Assembly (NCBI GenBank): GCA_003282225.1 | Contig: QBZO01000004.1 | Span: forward strand, 1-43,776 | Length of the DNA: 43,776 nucleotides | DNA from: Prochlorococcus sp. AG-335-I21 | GTDB lineage: Bacteria; Cyanobacteriota; Cyanobacteriia; PCC-6307; Cyanobiaceae | Direction of reading: 5' to 3' | Part shown: piece by piece, positions 11,302-21,981 of the stretch | Layout of the letters: the number at the start of each line of letters is the position of its first letter | How positions within the stretch are numbered: the stretch's first letter is position 1 | Notes under the pieces: generated by a model | What the model was told of the DNA's origin: nothing | Databases searched by the model: none | The model's input: the letters and a program-made list of their open reading frames with translations, nothing else | Program-made: the position numbers and the translations under genes

Positions 11302-11330
11302 TTATTAAAGTCAAAGTAACTTTATTAAAG
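11302..11330. repeat. Pair of 9-bp direct repeats ttattaaag (11302-11310 and 11322-11330)
   Basis: Exact 9-mer repeated at 20-bp spacing in the dapA-rnj intergenic region, around an aaagtaacttt palindrome; 33-61 bp upstream of the rnj start. Confidence 0.45.
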
Positions 11331-11345
11331 CGTTAAAAAAAGTAT

Positions 11346-12254
11346 TTACAAAGACAGATTTTGAATTATCTGAAGTAAGCTTTCTCTCTTTTCTTTAATA
11401 AGAGAGGTTAATGGATTCCTAGGAGAACCAACTTGCCAACCTTGTAGTTCTAAAGCTGCTTTGATGGGAATTGGATTTGTCGTTTCAAAGAGTGCCTTGA
11501 ATAGTGGTTGCAGTTTTTCATGAATATCAAGAGCAATAGATATTTCACCTTTTTGAAATGATTCAATCATAGTTTTTAGCTGCAACCCAACAATGTGGCT
11601 AGCAACGCTCACTACACCAACAGCACCAACAGATAACATAGGAAGCAACAATGAATCATCGCCACTATATATTGAAAGTTTAGAGCCGCACGCTGCCCTT
11701 AACTCTGTCACTTCTTCTATTCTACCGCTTGCTGCTTTAATACTGAGAATATTTGGAAAATTCATAAGTTTATTTACAGTGGTTGGCAATAAATTACAAC
11801 CAGTTCTTCCAGGGATGTTATATAACATTAAGGGTAAATCACTAGCTGCATTAGCTATAGAACTAAAGTGTTTATAAAGACCTTCTTGAGGTGGCTTATT
11901 GTAGTAAGGGACAACAACTAAAGCGCCATCGGCGCCAAATTCATAAGCTTTTTGAGTAGCTTCTATAGCCTCACTGGTACAATTACTACCTGTACCAACA
12001 ATCACTTTAGAACTAGAATTTAAAGAGCCTTTTACTGCAACAAACAAATTATGTTGTTCAGTCCATGTAAGAGTTGGGGACTCTCCTGTGGTCCCACAAA
12101 GCACAATTCCATCAGAGCCATTTTCACAAAGGTAATTCGAAAGTTTAATAGCTAATTCATAATCAACCGCACCATTTTTTTTAAATGGAGTAACCATAGC
12201 TGTCAAAATCCTTCCGAATAATGGATTAGAAAATTTAGTATTGTTGGGAATCAT
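11346..12254 (-). CDS. dapA: 4-hydroxy-tetrahydrodipicolinate synthase
   Basis: [55 protein letters not shown]. Confidence 0.97.
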   Translation of the reverse strand: MIPNNTKFSNPLFGRILTAMVTPFKKNGAVDYELAIKLSNYLCENGSDGIVLCGTTGESPTLTWTEQHNLFVAVKGSLNSSSKVIVGTGSNCTSEAIEATQKAYEFGADGALVVVPYYNKPPQEGLYKHFSSIANAASDLPLMLYNIPGRTGCNLLPTTVNKLMNFPNILSIKAASGRIEEVTELRAACGSKLSIYSGDDSLLLPMLSVGAVGVVSVASHIVGLQLKTMIESFQKGEISIALDIHEKLQPLFKALFETTNPIPIKAALELQGWQVGSPRNPLTSLIKEKRESLLQIIQNLSL

Positions 12255-13282
12255 TTTTTTGCAATTAATAATTCAGCTATTTGAACAGCATTAAGTGCTG
12301 CTCCTTTCCTTATTTGATCTCCACATAACCATAATTCTAATCCATTAGAATTACTAATATCAGTTCTTATTCTTCCTACTGCAATATTATCTCTTCCCAT
12401 CACATCATTTGGCATGGGGAACCTATTTTTTTCATAATCTTCTATTATTACTAAACCTTTAGCTTTTTTCAATTGGTCAATAGCATAAGAAGGTTTGATA
12501 ACATCATCAAATTCAACATTAACTGATTCAGAATGGGCTCTAAGAACGGGAACTCGAACGCATGTTGAAGAAAGTTTTAAATCAGTAATATTTAGTATTT
12601 TGCGAGTTTCATTTGTCATTTTCATCTCTTCTTCGCAGTAATTATTAGAAAGCATTGGTGAATTATGTAAAAATAGATTAAATGCTAATGAATATGGTAA
12701 AACTTCACTTTCTTTGGGATCTCCCTGCAAATATTTCTTAGTTAAAAACTGTAATTCTTCCATTGCTAATTGCCCCGCTCCACTTACTGATTGATAAGTT
12801 GAAACAATTACTCTTTTGATCGGAGAAATTCTATTTAAAGGAGCTAAAACTAAAGTCAACAATATAGTTGTGCAATTCGGATTAGCAATAACGCCATTAT
12901 GCTTTAAAGCTTCGCAAGCATTGACTTCCGGAACAACAAGAGGAACATCATTTTCTAATCTGAATGCACTTGAATTATCAATTAGTACAGCATTTTGATC
13001 TTTTACTGTGGATAACCATTGTTTTGAAATACTACCTCCTGCAGAAGCAAGAACTAAATCAACATTTAAAAAGTGTTCTTTTGAAGCTTTTTTAGTAACA
13101 ATTTCTTCTCCTTTCCATTTAATTATTTTCCCTTCTGACCGCTGTGATGAAAGCAAAACTAAATCTGAGATAGGAAAATCTCTTTCTTCAAGAATCTTAA
13201 GTAGTTCAGATCCCACAGCCCCTGAAGAGCCTAAAATAGCTACTTTTAACTTTCTATTTGGCAAAAATGGAGATTTTCTCAC
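12251..13282 (-). CDS. asd: Aspartate-semialdehyde dehydrogenase
   Basis: [58 protein letters not shown] stop/start overlap with dapA at 12251-12254. Confidence 0.97.
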   Translation of the reverse strand: MRKSPFLPNRKLKVAILGSSGAVGSELLKILEERDFPISDLVLLSSQRSEGKIIKWKGEEIVTKKASKEHFLNVDLVLASAGGSISKQWLSTVKDQNAVLIDNSSAFRLENDVPLVVPEVNACEALKHNGVIANPNCTTILLTLVLAPLNRISPIKRVIVSTYQSVSGAGQLAMEELQFLTKKYLQGDPKESEVLPYSLAFNLFLHNSPMLSNNYCEEEMKMTNETRKILNITDLKLSSTCVRVPVLRAHSESVNVEFDDVIKPSYAIDQLKKAKGLVIIEDYEKNRFPMPNDVMGRDNIAVGRIRTDISNSNGLELWLCGDQIRKGAALNAVQIAELLIAKK

Positions 13283-13409
13283 TATATAAATTGTAAAATT
13301 ATGAAATTTAATATTTTTCTTACTTTATCAAAAAAGTTAACTTCAAGGAAATCACTTAATGTGGAATAATTAAGTTTCTGCTTATTGTAATAATTTAAAC
13401 AACTCAAAC

Positions 13410-14807
13410 ATGATTAAAGAAGCATTAATAGTAAAAACGGTCGCACTACCTCAAAGTAGAATTGCACTTGAATTAGAAATACCATCTGATACATGCAAAT
13501 CATGCGTGAATGAGACAATAAATTCAATTAGTCGTTCAGCCAAAATTCCTGGATTTAGGCTTGGTAAAATTCCAAAACAAGTGTTAATACAACGAATCGG
13601 AATTACTCAACTACATGCCTCTGCCCTAGAAAAAATAATTGATAAATCTTGGAACCAGGCTTTAAAGATGGAATCAATAGAGCCACTAAGTGAACCAGAA
13701 TTAGTTGATGGATTTGAATCAATACTTAAAAAGTTTAGTCCGGAAAAACCTTTAAAAATTACTCTACAAACTGATGTCGTACCCGAATTAAAATTAAAAA
13801 AATCTAAAGGTCTATCAGTTGAGATTAAAAAAAGTAAATTTGATCCCAAATCTATAGATGAAGCTTTAGAAAAGTCAAGAAATCAATTAGCAAATATTAT
13901 TCCGGTTAATAATAGGCCTGCAATGTTAGGAGACATCGCGGTAGTAAGTTTCAAAGGCATTTACAAAGATTCCAAAAAAGAAATCGACGGGGGATCTAGT
14001 GATTCAATGGATCTTGAATTAGAAAAGAATAAAATGATTCCAGGCTTCGTTGAGGGAATTGTTGGTATGAAAATTGATGATAAGAAAACTCTTAATCTAA
14101 AATTTCCTGAAGACTATTCTCATGAAGATTCCAGAGGTAAAGAAGCAATCTTTGAAGTAACCCTCAAAGATCTTAAAGAAAAAGAATTGCCAGAACTTAA
14201 TGATGATTTTGCAAAACAATCTGGAAATAAAGAATCATTAAAAGAACTAAAAAAAGATATAGAAACACAACTAAAGGAGAGCTTTGAAAATACTCAAAAA
14301 AATATCAAAATTGAAGCTTTAATGGATGCACTATCAAAAGAATTAGATGCTGAGATTCCAAAAGCAATGATTGATATTGAAGTTAAAAATAATATTGAAC
14401 AAACAGCGCAAAGATTTGCTCAACAAGGCATGGATATTAAATCAACTTTCACTCCAGAACTAGTTAAATCTTTAGCCGAATCAACTCGGCCTCAAGCTGA
14501 AAAGAATGTTCAAAGAAATTTAGCTTTAAAAGCATTATCAGAAAGAGAAAAAATTACAGTAGAGGATAAAGAAATAGATCAAAAAATGAAGGAATATGAA
14601 GATGAAATTTCTAAATCACCCAAACAAATTGACATTCAGAAATTAAAAGATGTAGTTCGTAACGATCTCCTACAAGAAAAGTTAATCACTTGGCTTGAAG
14701 AAAATTCAGCAGTAAAAGAAATAAGTGAAAAAACAACAAAATCAACTACAAAAAAAGGTGTTAAAACTAAAAGTAAACCCAAGGTAAATAAAAAAGAAAA
14801 AAATTAA
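13410..14807 (+). CDS. tig: Trigger factor
   Basis: Ribosome-binding region GFRLGKIPKQVL, PPIase domain VEGIVGMKIDDKKTLNLKFPEDY, C-terminal SurA-like region, Lys-rich tail. Confidence 0.96.
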   Translation: MIKEALIVKTVALPQSRIALELEIPSDTCKSCVNETINSISRSAKIPGFRLGKIPKQVLIQRIGITQLHASALEKIIDKSWNQALKMESIEPLSEPELVDGFESILKKFSPEKPLKITLQTDVVPELKLKKSKGLSVEIKKSKFDPKSIDEALEKSRNQLANIIPVNNRPAMLGDIAVVSFKGIYKDSKKEIDGGSSDSMDLELEKNKMIPGFVEGIVGMKIDDKKTLNLKFPEDYSHEDSRGKEAIFEVTLKDLKEKELPELNDDFAKQSGNKESLKELKKDIETQLKESFENTQKNIKIEALMDALSKELDAEIPKAMIDIEVKNNIEQTAQRFAQQGMDIKSTFTPELVKSLAESTRPQAEKNVQRNLALKALSEREKITVEDKEIDQKMKEYEDEISKSPKQIDIQKLKDVVRNDLLQEKLITWLEENSAVKEISEKTTKSTTKKGVKTKSKPKVNKKEKN

Positions 14808-14872
14808 TTTATTAGAAATTTAACTAATCAGCAAAAAAACCCCTAAATTAGAATAAGAAAGAGACTAACTAA

Positions 14873-15523
14873 GTGTATTCTGAAAAAAAACATTTAATCC
14901 AAAGCTCAATAAATTCTAGCGATGTTATTGAAAACTCAAGATCTGCTATTCCTACTGTAGTAGAACAATCTGGAAGAGGAGAAAGAGCATTTGATATTTA
15001 TTCAAGATTATTAAGGGAAAGGATAATATTTTTAGGTACCGGGATTAATGATCAAGTGTCAGATTCATTAGTAGCACAATTATTATTTCTAGAGGCAGAA
15101 GATCCTGACAAAGATATACAAATATATATTAATTCTCCCGGTGGTTCTGTTACTGCTGGATTAGCTATATACGATACGATGCAGCAAATCTCTCCAGACG
15201 TTGTAACAATCTGTTTTGGAGTAGCTGCAAGTATGGGGGCATTCCTCCTAAGCGGGGGGGCAAAAGGGAAAAGGTTAGCTTTACCTAACTCGAGAATAAT
15301 GATTCACCAGCCACTTGGAGGTGCTCAAGGCCAAGCAGTTGAAATTGAGATACAAGCAAAAGAAATTCTATTTCTCAAAAAAACATTAAATTCTCTTTTA
15401 GCAGAACATACTAATCAATCTTTAGAAAAAATTAATGAAGATACTGAAAGAGACTATTTTCTATCGCCTGCAGAAGCAGTTGAATATGGATTAATTGATA
15501 AAGTCATAAAAAATGACAAGTAA
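14873..15523 (+). CDS. clpP: ATP-dependent Clp protease proteolytic subunit
   Basis: [81 protein letters not shown] start. Confidence 0.98.
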   Translation: MYSEKKHLIQSSINSSDVIENSRSAIPTVVEQSGRGERAFDIYSRLLRERIIFLGTGINDQVSDSLVAQLLFLEAEDPDKDIQIYINSPGGSVTAGLAIYDTMQQISPDVVTICFGVAASMGAFLLSGGAKGKRLALPNSRIMIHQPLGGAQGQAVEIEIQAKEILFLKKTLNSLLAEHTNQSLEKINEDTERDYFLSPAEAVEYGLIDKVIKNDK

Positions 15524-15627
15524 AAGGAATATTGTAAGAATATGATGACGAATTCAATTTTATAAGCAATCCTAATAAGTAAGGGATATTTAATCTTTTT
15601 TTTATTCTACACAAGCTTTGATAATCG

Positions 15628-16995
15628 ATGGCTAAATTCGACGCCCATCTAAAATGTTCTTTTTGTGGTAAATCACAAGATCAAGTTAGAAAACTTATAG
15701 CTGGTCCGGGGGTTTACATTTGTGATGAATGCATAGACCTTTGTAATGAAATTCTCGATGAAGAATTAATTGATACTCAAGCAAAAATCAATAACTCTCC
15801 ACAAGTAAAGAAAAAATTACCAATTAATAATTCTGGTAAATCTATTCCTTTAGACTTAACTTCTATCCCCAAACCACTTGAAATTAAAACTTTTCTTGAT
15901 AACCAAGTTGTAGGTCAAGAATCTGCAAAAAAAATACTATCAGTTGCTGTTTATAATCATTATAAAAGACTAGCTTGGAGATTAAAAGAAGAAAATAAAG
16001 AAAATAATACTAATGATTTACAAGCAACTAAACTACAAAAATCAAACATCTTACTAATTGGCCCAACTGGAAGTGGTAAAACGTTATTAGCACAAACTTT
16101 AGCTGAATTTCTTGATGTTCCTTTTGCAGTAGCTGATGCAACAAGTCTTACTGAAGCTGGATATGTTGGCGAGGATGTTGAAAATATCCTCTTGAGACTT
16201 TTACAAAAGTCAGAAATGAATGTGGATTTAGCTCAAAAAGGGATCATATACATTGATGAAATAGATAAGATCGCTAGAAAAAGTGAAAACCCATCAATTA
16301 CAAGAGATGTATCTGGAGAAGGAGTCCAACAAGCATTATTAAAAATGCTTGAAGGAACAATTGCCAATGTCCCACCACAAGGAGGAAGAAAACACCCGAA
16401 CCATGATTGTATTCAAATCGATACAAGCCAGATTTTATTTATATGTGGAGGTGCATTTATAGGTTTAGAGGATATTGTTCAAAAACGTTTAGGGAAAAAT
16501 TCAATTGGATTTACTACCAACCCTGATGAAAGCAAAATAAATGCAAAAAAGATAGTTGATTCCCGAGATGCTCTCAAGAATTTGGAACTAGATGATCTAG
16601 TCAAATATGGATTAATTCCAGAATTCATCGGAAGAATTCCTGTATGCGCAGTATTAGATCGTCTTACTAAAAAAACTCTCGAATCAATTCTGACGGAACC
16701 AAGAGACGCACTAGTAAAGCAATTTAAAACTTTATTAAGTATGGATAACGTTGAATTAAATTTCGAACCAGAATCTGTGGAAGCAATCGCTAATGAAGCT
16801 TTTAAAAGAAAAACGGGAGCTAGGGCTCTTAGATCAATAATTGAAGAATTAATGCTTGATTTAATGTATACACTTCCATCACAAAAAGAAGTTAAAGAGT
16901 TCACCATTACGAAAAAAATGGTAGACAAACTGTTCTTATCGAAAATTGTTAAACTTCCTGCCGGAACTCAAAGGATTATTAAAGAATCTGCATAA
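15628..16995 (+). CDS. clpX: ATP-dependent Clp protease ATP-binding subunit ClpX
   Basis: N-terminal zinc finger CSFCGKSQ...[37 protein letters not shown]. Confidence 0.98.
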   Translation: MAKFDAHLKCSFCGKSQDQVRKLIAGPGVYICDECIDLCNEILDEELIDTQAKINNSPQVKKKLPINNSGKSIPLDLTSIPKPLEIKTFLDNQVVGQESAKKILSVAVYNHYKRLAWRLKEENKENNTNDLQATKLQKSNILLIGPTGSGKTLLAQTLAEFLDVPFAVADATSLTEAGYVGEDVENILLRLLQKSEMNVDLAQKGIIYIDEIDKIARKSENPSITRDVSGEGVQQALLKMLEGTIANVPPQGGRKHPNHDCIQIDTSQILFICGGAFIGLEDIVQKRLGKNSIGFTTNPDESKINAKKIVDSRDALKNLELDDLVKYGLIPEFIGRIPVCAVLDRLTKKTLESILTEPRDALVKQFKTLLSMDNVELNFEPESVEAIANEAFKRKTGARALRSIIEELMLDLMYTLPSQKEVKEFTITKKMVDKLFLSKIVKLPAGTQRIIKESA

Positions 16996-17052
16996 AAATT
17001 AAGGTTATCGTTTTCCATAATTCAACTTTAATCATGTAATTACAAACAATAA

Positions 17053-18792
17053 ATGCTTAATATATATAAACCTTTTCATCAAAAATATAGGCCTCTTAAC
17101 CTTGATGAGCTAGTTGGTCAAGAATTTATATCAATCACTCTTAAACAAGCATTAATATCTCAGAAAATTGCGCCTGCTTATCTCTTTAATGGACCTAGAG
17201 GGACGGGGAAGACATCAAGTGCAAGAATATTTGCAAAATCATTAAATTGTCTATCATCTGAACAACCTACACCAAATCCATGTGGGAAATGCGAATTATG
17301 TATACAAATTGCGGAAGGTAATGCCCTAGATATTATTGAAATTGATGCCGCATCAAATACTGGAGTTGAAAATATACGAGAAATAATTGATAGAGCAAGA
17401 TTTGCCCCTACTCAAGCTAGATGGAAAGTATATGTTATCGATGAATGTCATATGCTTTCAGCAGCTGCATCCAATGCTTTACTCAAAACTATTGAAGAAC
17501 CTCCTGAAAGAGTTGTTTTTATTCTTGCAACAACAAATCCTGAAAGAGTCATAAATACCATTCAAAGTAGATGTCAGAAATTTGATTTTAGAAGAATCAG
17601 CACAAATACTATTTTTCACAAACTTTCTGCAATAGCAAACAAAGAATCAATTAAATTTGAAGATCAAGCTCTTAGACTAATTGCAAAAAGATCGAATGGT
17701 GGAATGCGCGATGCACAAAGTTTACTAGATCAATTAAGTCTTCTTCCTAATGGCGTAACTACTAAAAATGTTCAAAGCTTGCTTGGAGAAGTATCAGAAA
17801 ATGATTTAACTAATTTAATCAATGCATTAATTAATAATGAGCCAGAGTCGTTATTAATTAGTTGTAATAACTTATATGATGCAGGCAACGAACCAAATGA
17901 GATATTAGTTGGATTATTAAATATTACTAGAGACCTTTTACTTAAAACTTTAAATAATAATTATTCAGATATATATTATACATCTATTGAATTTCAAAAT
18001 GAATTAAATAAATTTTCTTACAACATTAGTAAGAAGAAAATTATTGACTGGCATAACAAGCTTAAGAATGTTGATTATCAAATAAAAACAAGCGATAATC
18101 CTAGATTATGGTTAGAAATACACCTAACTAGTCTTCTTGAAGAAAATATCAATCAAACAATAATTAATAAGAAAGAATTAATTAATAAACAAATTATCTC
18201 AGAAGATAATAAAAACCAAAATGAATCAGGGGATTTTAATAAGAAAGAATTAATTAAAAAACAAGTTATCTCAGAAAATATTAAAAACCAAAATGAATCA
18301 GAAGATTTCAATAAGAAAAAATTAATTAATAATCAGGATATTTCCCAATATTCTAAAAACGATAATAGTACTAATTATTTAAAAGAAAAGTGGGAGCTGA
18401 TTCTTTCTAAATTAGAATTGCCATCAACAAAAATGTTACTTTCTCAGCAAGCAGAACTTGCCAGTATTGATTCGAATGAAGTTTTAATAGCATTATCTCC
18501 AAACTGGGAAAATATGATCAAAAGTCGAAAAGTAATAATTGAAAATGCTATAAAAAAGGTATTTGGGGATAAAGTAAAACTTAACTTTTCTAGCAAAAAA
18601 ATTAATACTACTAAGACTGCAAATTTACAAGAGAAAGTAATTAAAAAATTAAATGAAAATAAGGATAAGCAAAGCACAGATTTTCAAAATTCACCCTCCC
18701 CAACTAGTAAACCTACACCAGAATCCTATGAAAATAGTTCCAAAAATTTAGCAAATTTTTTTAACGGAGAAATTATTGATTTAGATGAATAA
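17053..18792 (+). CDS. dnaX: DNA polymerase III subunit gamma/tau
   Basis: YRPLNLDELVGQEFI, FNGPRGTGKTSSARIFAK, IDEIDAASNTGVENIREI-type region, CHMLSAAASNALLKTIEEPPERVVFILATTNPE. Confidence 0.97.
   Translation: MLNIYKPFHQKYRPLNLDELVGQEFISITLKQALISQKIAPAYLFNGPRGTGKTSSARIFAKSLNCLSSEQPTPNPCGKCELCIQIAEGNALDIIEIDAASNTGVENIREIIDRARFAPTQARWKVYVIDECHMLSAAASNALLKTIEEPPERVVFILATTNPERVINTIQSRCQKFDFRRISTNTIFHKLSAIANKESIKFEDQALRLIAKRSNGGMRDAQSLLDQLSLLPNGVTTKNVQSLLGEVSENDLTNLINALINNEPESLLISCNNLYDAGNEPNEILVGLLNITRDLLLKTLNNNYSDIYYTSIEFQNELNKFSYNISKKKIIDWHNKLKNVDYQIKTSDNPRLWLEIHLTSLLEENINQTIINKKELINKQIISEDNKNQNESGDFNKKELIKKQVISENIKNQNESEDFNKKKLINNQDISQYSKNDNSTNYLKEKWELILSKLELPSTKMLLSQQAELASIDSNEVLIALSPNWENMIKSRKVIIENAIKKVFGDKVKLNFSSKKINTTKTANLQEKVIKKLNENKDKQSTDFQNSPSPTSKPTPESYENSSKNLANFFNGEIIDLDE
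18166..18381 (+). repeat. In-frame 72-bp tandem repeat (about 3 units) in dnaX linker
   Basis: Units 18166-18237, 18238-18309 and degenerate 18310-18381 encode NKKELINKQIISEDNKNQNESGDF / NKKELIKKQVISENIKNQNESEDF / NKKKLINNQDISQYSKNDNSTNYL. Confidence 0.9.
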
Positions 18793-18793
18793 C

Positions 18794-20143
18794 TTAAACA
18801 CCAGTATGAAGTGTTTTCTTCCAGAGAATCTTTTTAGGAAAAATAGACATTTTTATTGTTACCCATGGTATCACTAAAAACCAATGAGATAGATATACAA
18901 GAGCAACTAACATCATCATCAAATTGAGATTTTGTAAAACTGGACCTTCACTTTTGCATGAAGAGCCATACCAAACTGCAATTCCAGATAAAGTAAACGC
19001 TGTTATGGAGATTGGCCAATAGCTGGGTGATTCCTTTAGAGCAATACTATAAATCAAATCAATCAAAGAAATAATAGGCAAGGCATATTGCAAGATAAAG
19101 AAAAAGGTTAAGTCAAACTTTTGAATAAGTTCAATTTTTTTTGAAAATAATTGCTCGCCATAATCAAAAAATCTTTGCAAACCTCCTTCAGCCCATCTTT
19201 GTCTCTGTGAAAATAGAGCAGATATATTTTCTACTGCTTCTTCCATAACAGGAGGATCCCATAGAATCCCAATTTTTGCTTTAGAAAGTAAAAGCCTAAG
19301 GCTTAAATCCAAGTCATCAGTAACTGTATCTTCATTAAACGAACCACATTTAAGTAGAACTTCTTTATTAATTAATTGACCATTACCTCTCAATTCAGAT
19401 ACTCCCGCAACAGATAATCTCCCATATTGAAAAATTGCATCCATTGCCATTTCCATAGACTGACAAGAGGTTAAAAAATTCTTACTTAAATTTATGACGG
19501 ATTTTCTTAATTGCACTGCTGACCAAGATCCCTCATAAACAAAACGAAATAATCTTGGCAAAGTATCATTTTTCAATTGAGCATCAGCATCTAATATTAA
19601 TAGCCATTCTCCTTGTGTAAACTTTAAAGCATAATTTAATGCTCCTGATTTACCACCTCCAGCATTTGCGGATCTAGTAATAATTTTTAATTTATCAAAC
19701 TCTTTAGATAACCTTTCCAAAATTAAAGGAGTCTTATCAGAACTACCATCATCAATAATATAAATATTTAATTTATTAATTGGATAATCTAAATTAAATA
19801 ATCTTTCAACTAATCTTTCAATAACATTTTCTTCATCTCTAGCAGCAACTAAAATATCGAGAGCAGGTAACTTATCATCAGTAATTATCTTTTCTTTAAT
19901 TTTAGAAAAAACACTTCTTTTTATATTTTTTGAAATTACATTTAATCCATAACAAGCAACTAAAAAAGAAATCGTTATTGTAAAAAATACAAAATGATTG
20001 AATTGAAAGATATGAGGAATAGTACTTACTAATAAACAAACAGCAAAAAATAAAAATGATTTTAATCTTCGATTTTTATAAAAACCGTTACTCATAAATA
20101 CTAACTTATAATTTTTATTATAATTATTGAGACGATATCTCAA
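18794..20143 (-). CDS. Membrane glycosyltransferase, family 2 (processive type)
   Basis: VAARDEENVIERLVERL, IDDGSSDKT, DADAQLKNDTL, TDDLDLSLRL, QRQRWAEGG; predicted TM segments at both ends. Alternative start Met at 20095 would remove the 20-bp overlap with the upstream gene. Confidence 0.9.
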   Translation of the reverse strand: MRYRLNNYNKNYKLVFMSNGFYKNRRLKSFLFFAVCLLVSTIPHIFQFNHFVFFTITISFLVACYGLNVISKNIKRSVFSKIKEKIITDDKLPALDILVAARDEENVIERLVERLFNLDYPINKLNIYIIDDGSSDKTPLILERLSKEFDKLKIITRSANAGGGKSGALNYALKFTQGEWLLILDADAQLKNDTLPRLFRFVYEGSWSAVQLRKSVINLSKNFLTSCQSMEMAMDAIFQYGRLSVAGVSELRGNGQLINKEVLLKCGSFNEDTVTDDLDLSLRLLLSKAKIGILWDPPVMEEAVENISALFSQRQRWAEGGLQRFFDYGEQLFSKKIELIQKFDLTFFFILQYALPIISLIDLIYSIALKESPSYWPISITAFTLSGIAVWYGSSCKSEGPVLQNLNLMMMLVALVYLSHWFLVIPWVTIKMSIFPKKILWKKTLHTGV

Positions 20144-21662
20144 TTTTTTTAATTTTTGTTCCCTTATAGTAATGTTTCAATATTTGTTCATAAGTAAAGC
20201 CTAATTCAGCCATTTCTATCGCTCCGGATTGAGATAAACCTACACCATGACCGAAGCCACCTCCTTTAAAAATCCAAAGATCATCATTTAATTTATTAAT
20301 AGTAAATAAATTACTCGGCAAAAAACTTAATATTCTACGGATATCATCTTTTACAAGAACTATTGGTTTCTTTAAATTTTTTAGCTTAATTTCTAATTTT
20401 ATTACTCTCCCACTGAAGCCTCTATCAATAATATTTAGAGCAACCAAATCTGATTTCTCCTCAATTAATTGATTATTTAATAGATTATCTTGGATCGTCT
20501 CATTGGAGAGTATTCTCTCCCATCGAAAAAGAGAATGCTTTTTACCATAAACTTTTTCATTTGCAAACTCGAGGAACTTATTTAATTCATCCCCACTTTT
20601 AATTGGAAGCTTAAAAGTTTGATTTAAAGAATCTAAACCATCAATCTTTGAATTGAGATAACTATAATCTTTGATTTGCCAAGATTCACTTGCGATGGCT
20701 GATATACCTCCATTAGATCCATGATAAAAGGAATTAATTGGTTTCTTTTTATAAGTGATTATTAAATTTGAAGTATCTTCTATCGCTTTATTTACATTTT
20801 TATATTTAATCACAGGAGGTTTATAAACTTGGCATTGAGTAGTTATACACAAATGATATTTATCAATTTTAAATCTATCGGAATTATAAAGTGCCCAAGT
20901 TCTCGCAATTACTGCTTGTGCTTTCAATGCTTCTAAAGGTGAATTAGAGCCAATTTCATGTGGCAGAACACCTTTTAAGTAATCATCAAATTTGATTTTC
21001 TGGATCAACGTCCAAGTTCCATATGAATCTTTAGCTAAATAAAACTTTTTACCAAAATTGATATCATTAATTCGTATCTCTTCAGATGAAGAGATATATA
21101 TCGGGCCTTGGAGTTCACGTTGTGAGTATTCAGTGACAAGAAAAGGGGTAATTGTTGTCTTGTAGGATTTTTTAAAGATTCTATAGTTTAGTTTTTTATC
21201 AGGAAGGTATTTGCCAACAGGAAGCCAAACTTCCCAATTGTTTGGAAAGGCAACTAGAGCTTGATAACCTTTTTCTTTTAATTTTTCAGCTTGCTTTTTT
21301 GCAGATTCATAGCTTGCAAATGGACCAAATACAAATCTTTCAACAGTGAAAGGGGTTTTCAAGGTTTTCTTCTTCAGAACAACATTGATTTTTTTGGATT
21401 TGTGTCTTACACCATTAGTAGAATAGAGTTTTAGGAAATCATTTTTTGAAGTAAAAGTAATATTATTTTTTTCAGGAAAGTTACTATTTTTAGCTCCTAA
21501 GTATTGTTTTAATCCGATTAAAAAATTACCTTTTTTTAATTCTTGAGTAAGATTTATTTTTGAAGATTCTTCTGCAAAGCCACTTAATAACAATATTGTC
21601 AAAATTGAACAAAATAACCAACATCCATAAATCAGAAACTTTAAGTTGAATTTACGCTGCAT
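20124..21662 (-). CDS. SpoIID/LytB-domain protein with SPOR-like N-terminal segment
   Basis: DYLKGVLPHEIGSNSPLEALKAQAVIARTWALYN, FKGGGFGHGVGLSQSGAIEMAELGFTYEQILKHYYKGT; SPOR-like VERFVFGPFASYESAKKQAEKLKEKGYQALV. Confidence 0.9.
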   Translation of the reverse strand: MQRKFNLKFLIYGCWLFCSILTILLLSGFAEESSKINLTQELKKGNFLIGLKQYLGAKNSNFPEKNNITFTSKNDFLKLYSTNGVRHKSKKINVVLKKKTLKTPFTVERFVFGPFASYESAKKQAEKLKEKGYQALVAFPNNWEVWLPVGKYLPDKKLNYRIFKKSYKTTITPFLVTEYSQRELQGPIYISSSEEIRINDINFGKKFYLAKDSYGTWTLIQKIKFDDYLKGVLPHEIGSNSPLEALKAQAVIARTWALYNSDRFKIDKYHLCITTQCQVYKPPVIKYKNVNKAIEDTSNLIITYKKKPINSFYHGSNGGISAIASESWQIKDYSYLNSKIDGLDSLNQTFKLPIKSGDELNKFLEFANEKVYGKKHSLFRWERILSNETIQDNLLNNQLIEEKSDLVALNIIDRGFSGRVIKLEIKLKNLKKPIVLVKDDIRRILSFLPSNLFTINKLNDDLWIFKGGGFGHGVGLSQSGAIEMAELGFTYEQILKHYYKGTKIKKIEISSQ

Positions 21663-21753
21663 AAGTTAGACATTACCTTTTCAATTCAAAACTTTAATTT
21701 GCACCAATGCATATAAAGGTTTAGATTATCTAGATTAAACATTATCAAAAGAA

Positions 21754-21951
21754 ATGTCTAAACTTAAAACTCGTAAATCAGCAGCTAAAAGATTTAAAGC
21801 TACTGCTACGGGTAAATTTACTAGAAGAAGAGCTTTCCATAATCATTTGCTAGATCACAAAAGCTCAAAATTGAAGAGACACCTTAAAACAAAAGCTGTT
21901 GTTGATGAAAGAGATGCTGATAATGTAAGATTAATGATTCCCTACGCTTAA
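21754..21951 (+). CDS. rpmI: 50S ribosomal protein L35
   Basis: [44 protein letters not shown]. Confidence 0.98.
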   Translation: MSKLKTRKSAAKRFKATATGKFTRRRAFHNHLLDHKSSKLKRHLKTKAVVDERDADNVRLMIPYA

Positions 21952-21981
21952 GAGCATTCAAATTACTTTTAAAATAAATTT

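Noticed and set aside
13301-13369. 22-codon ORF MKFNIFLTLSKKLTSRKSLNVE upstream of tig
   Set aside because: Too short and AT-typical; no ribosome-binding site or regulatory residue pattern to support a leader peptide.
16479-16928. 149-aa minus-strand ORF
   Set aside because: Lies entirely antisense to clpX; Ser-rich composition is that expected from complementing a conserved coding frame.
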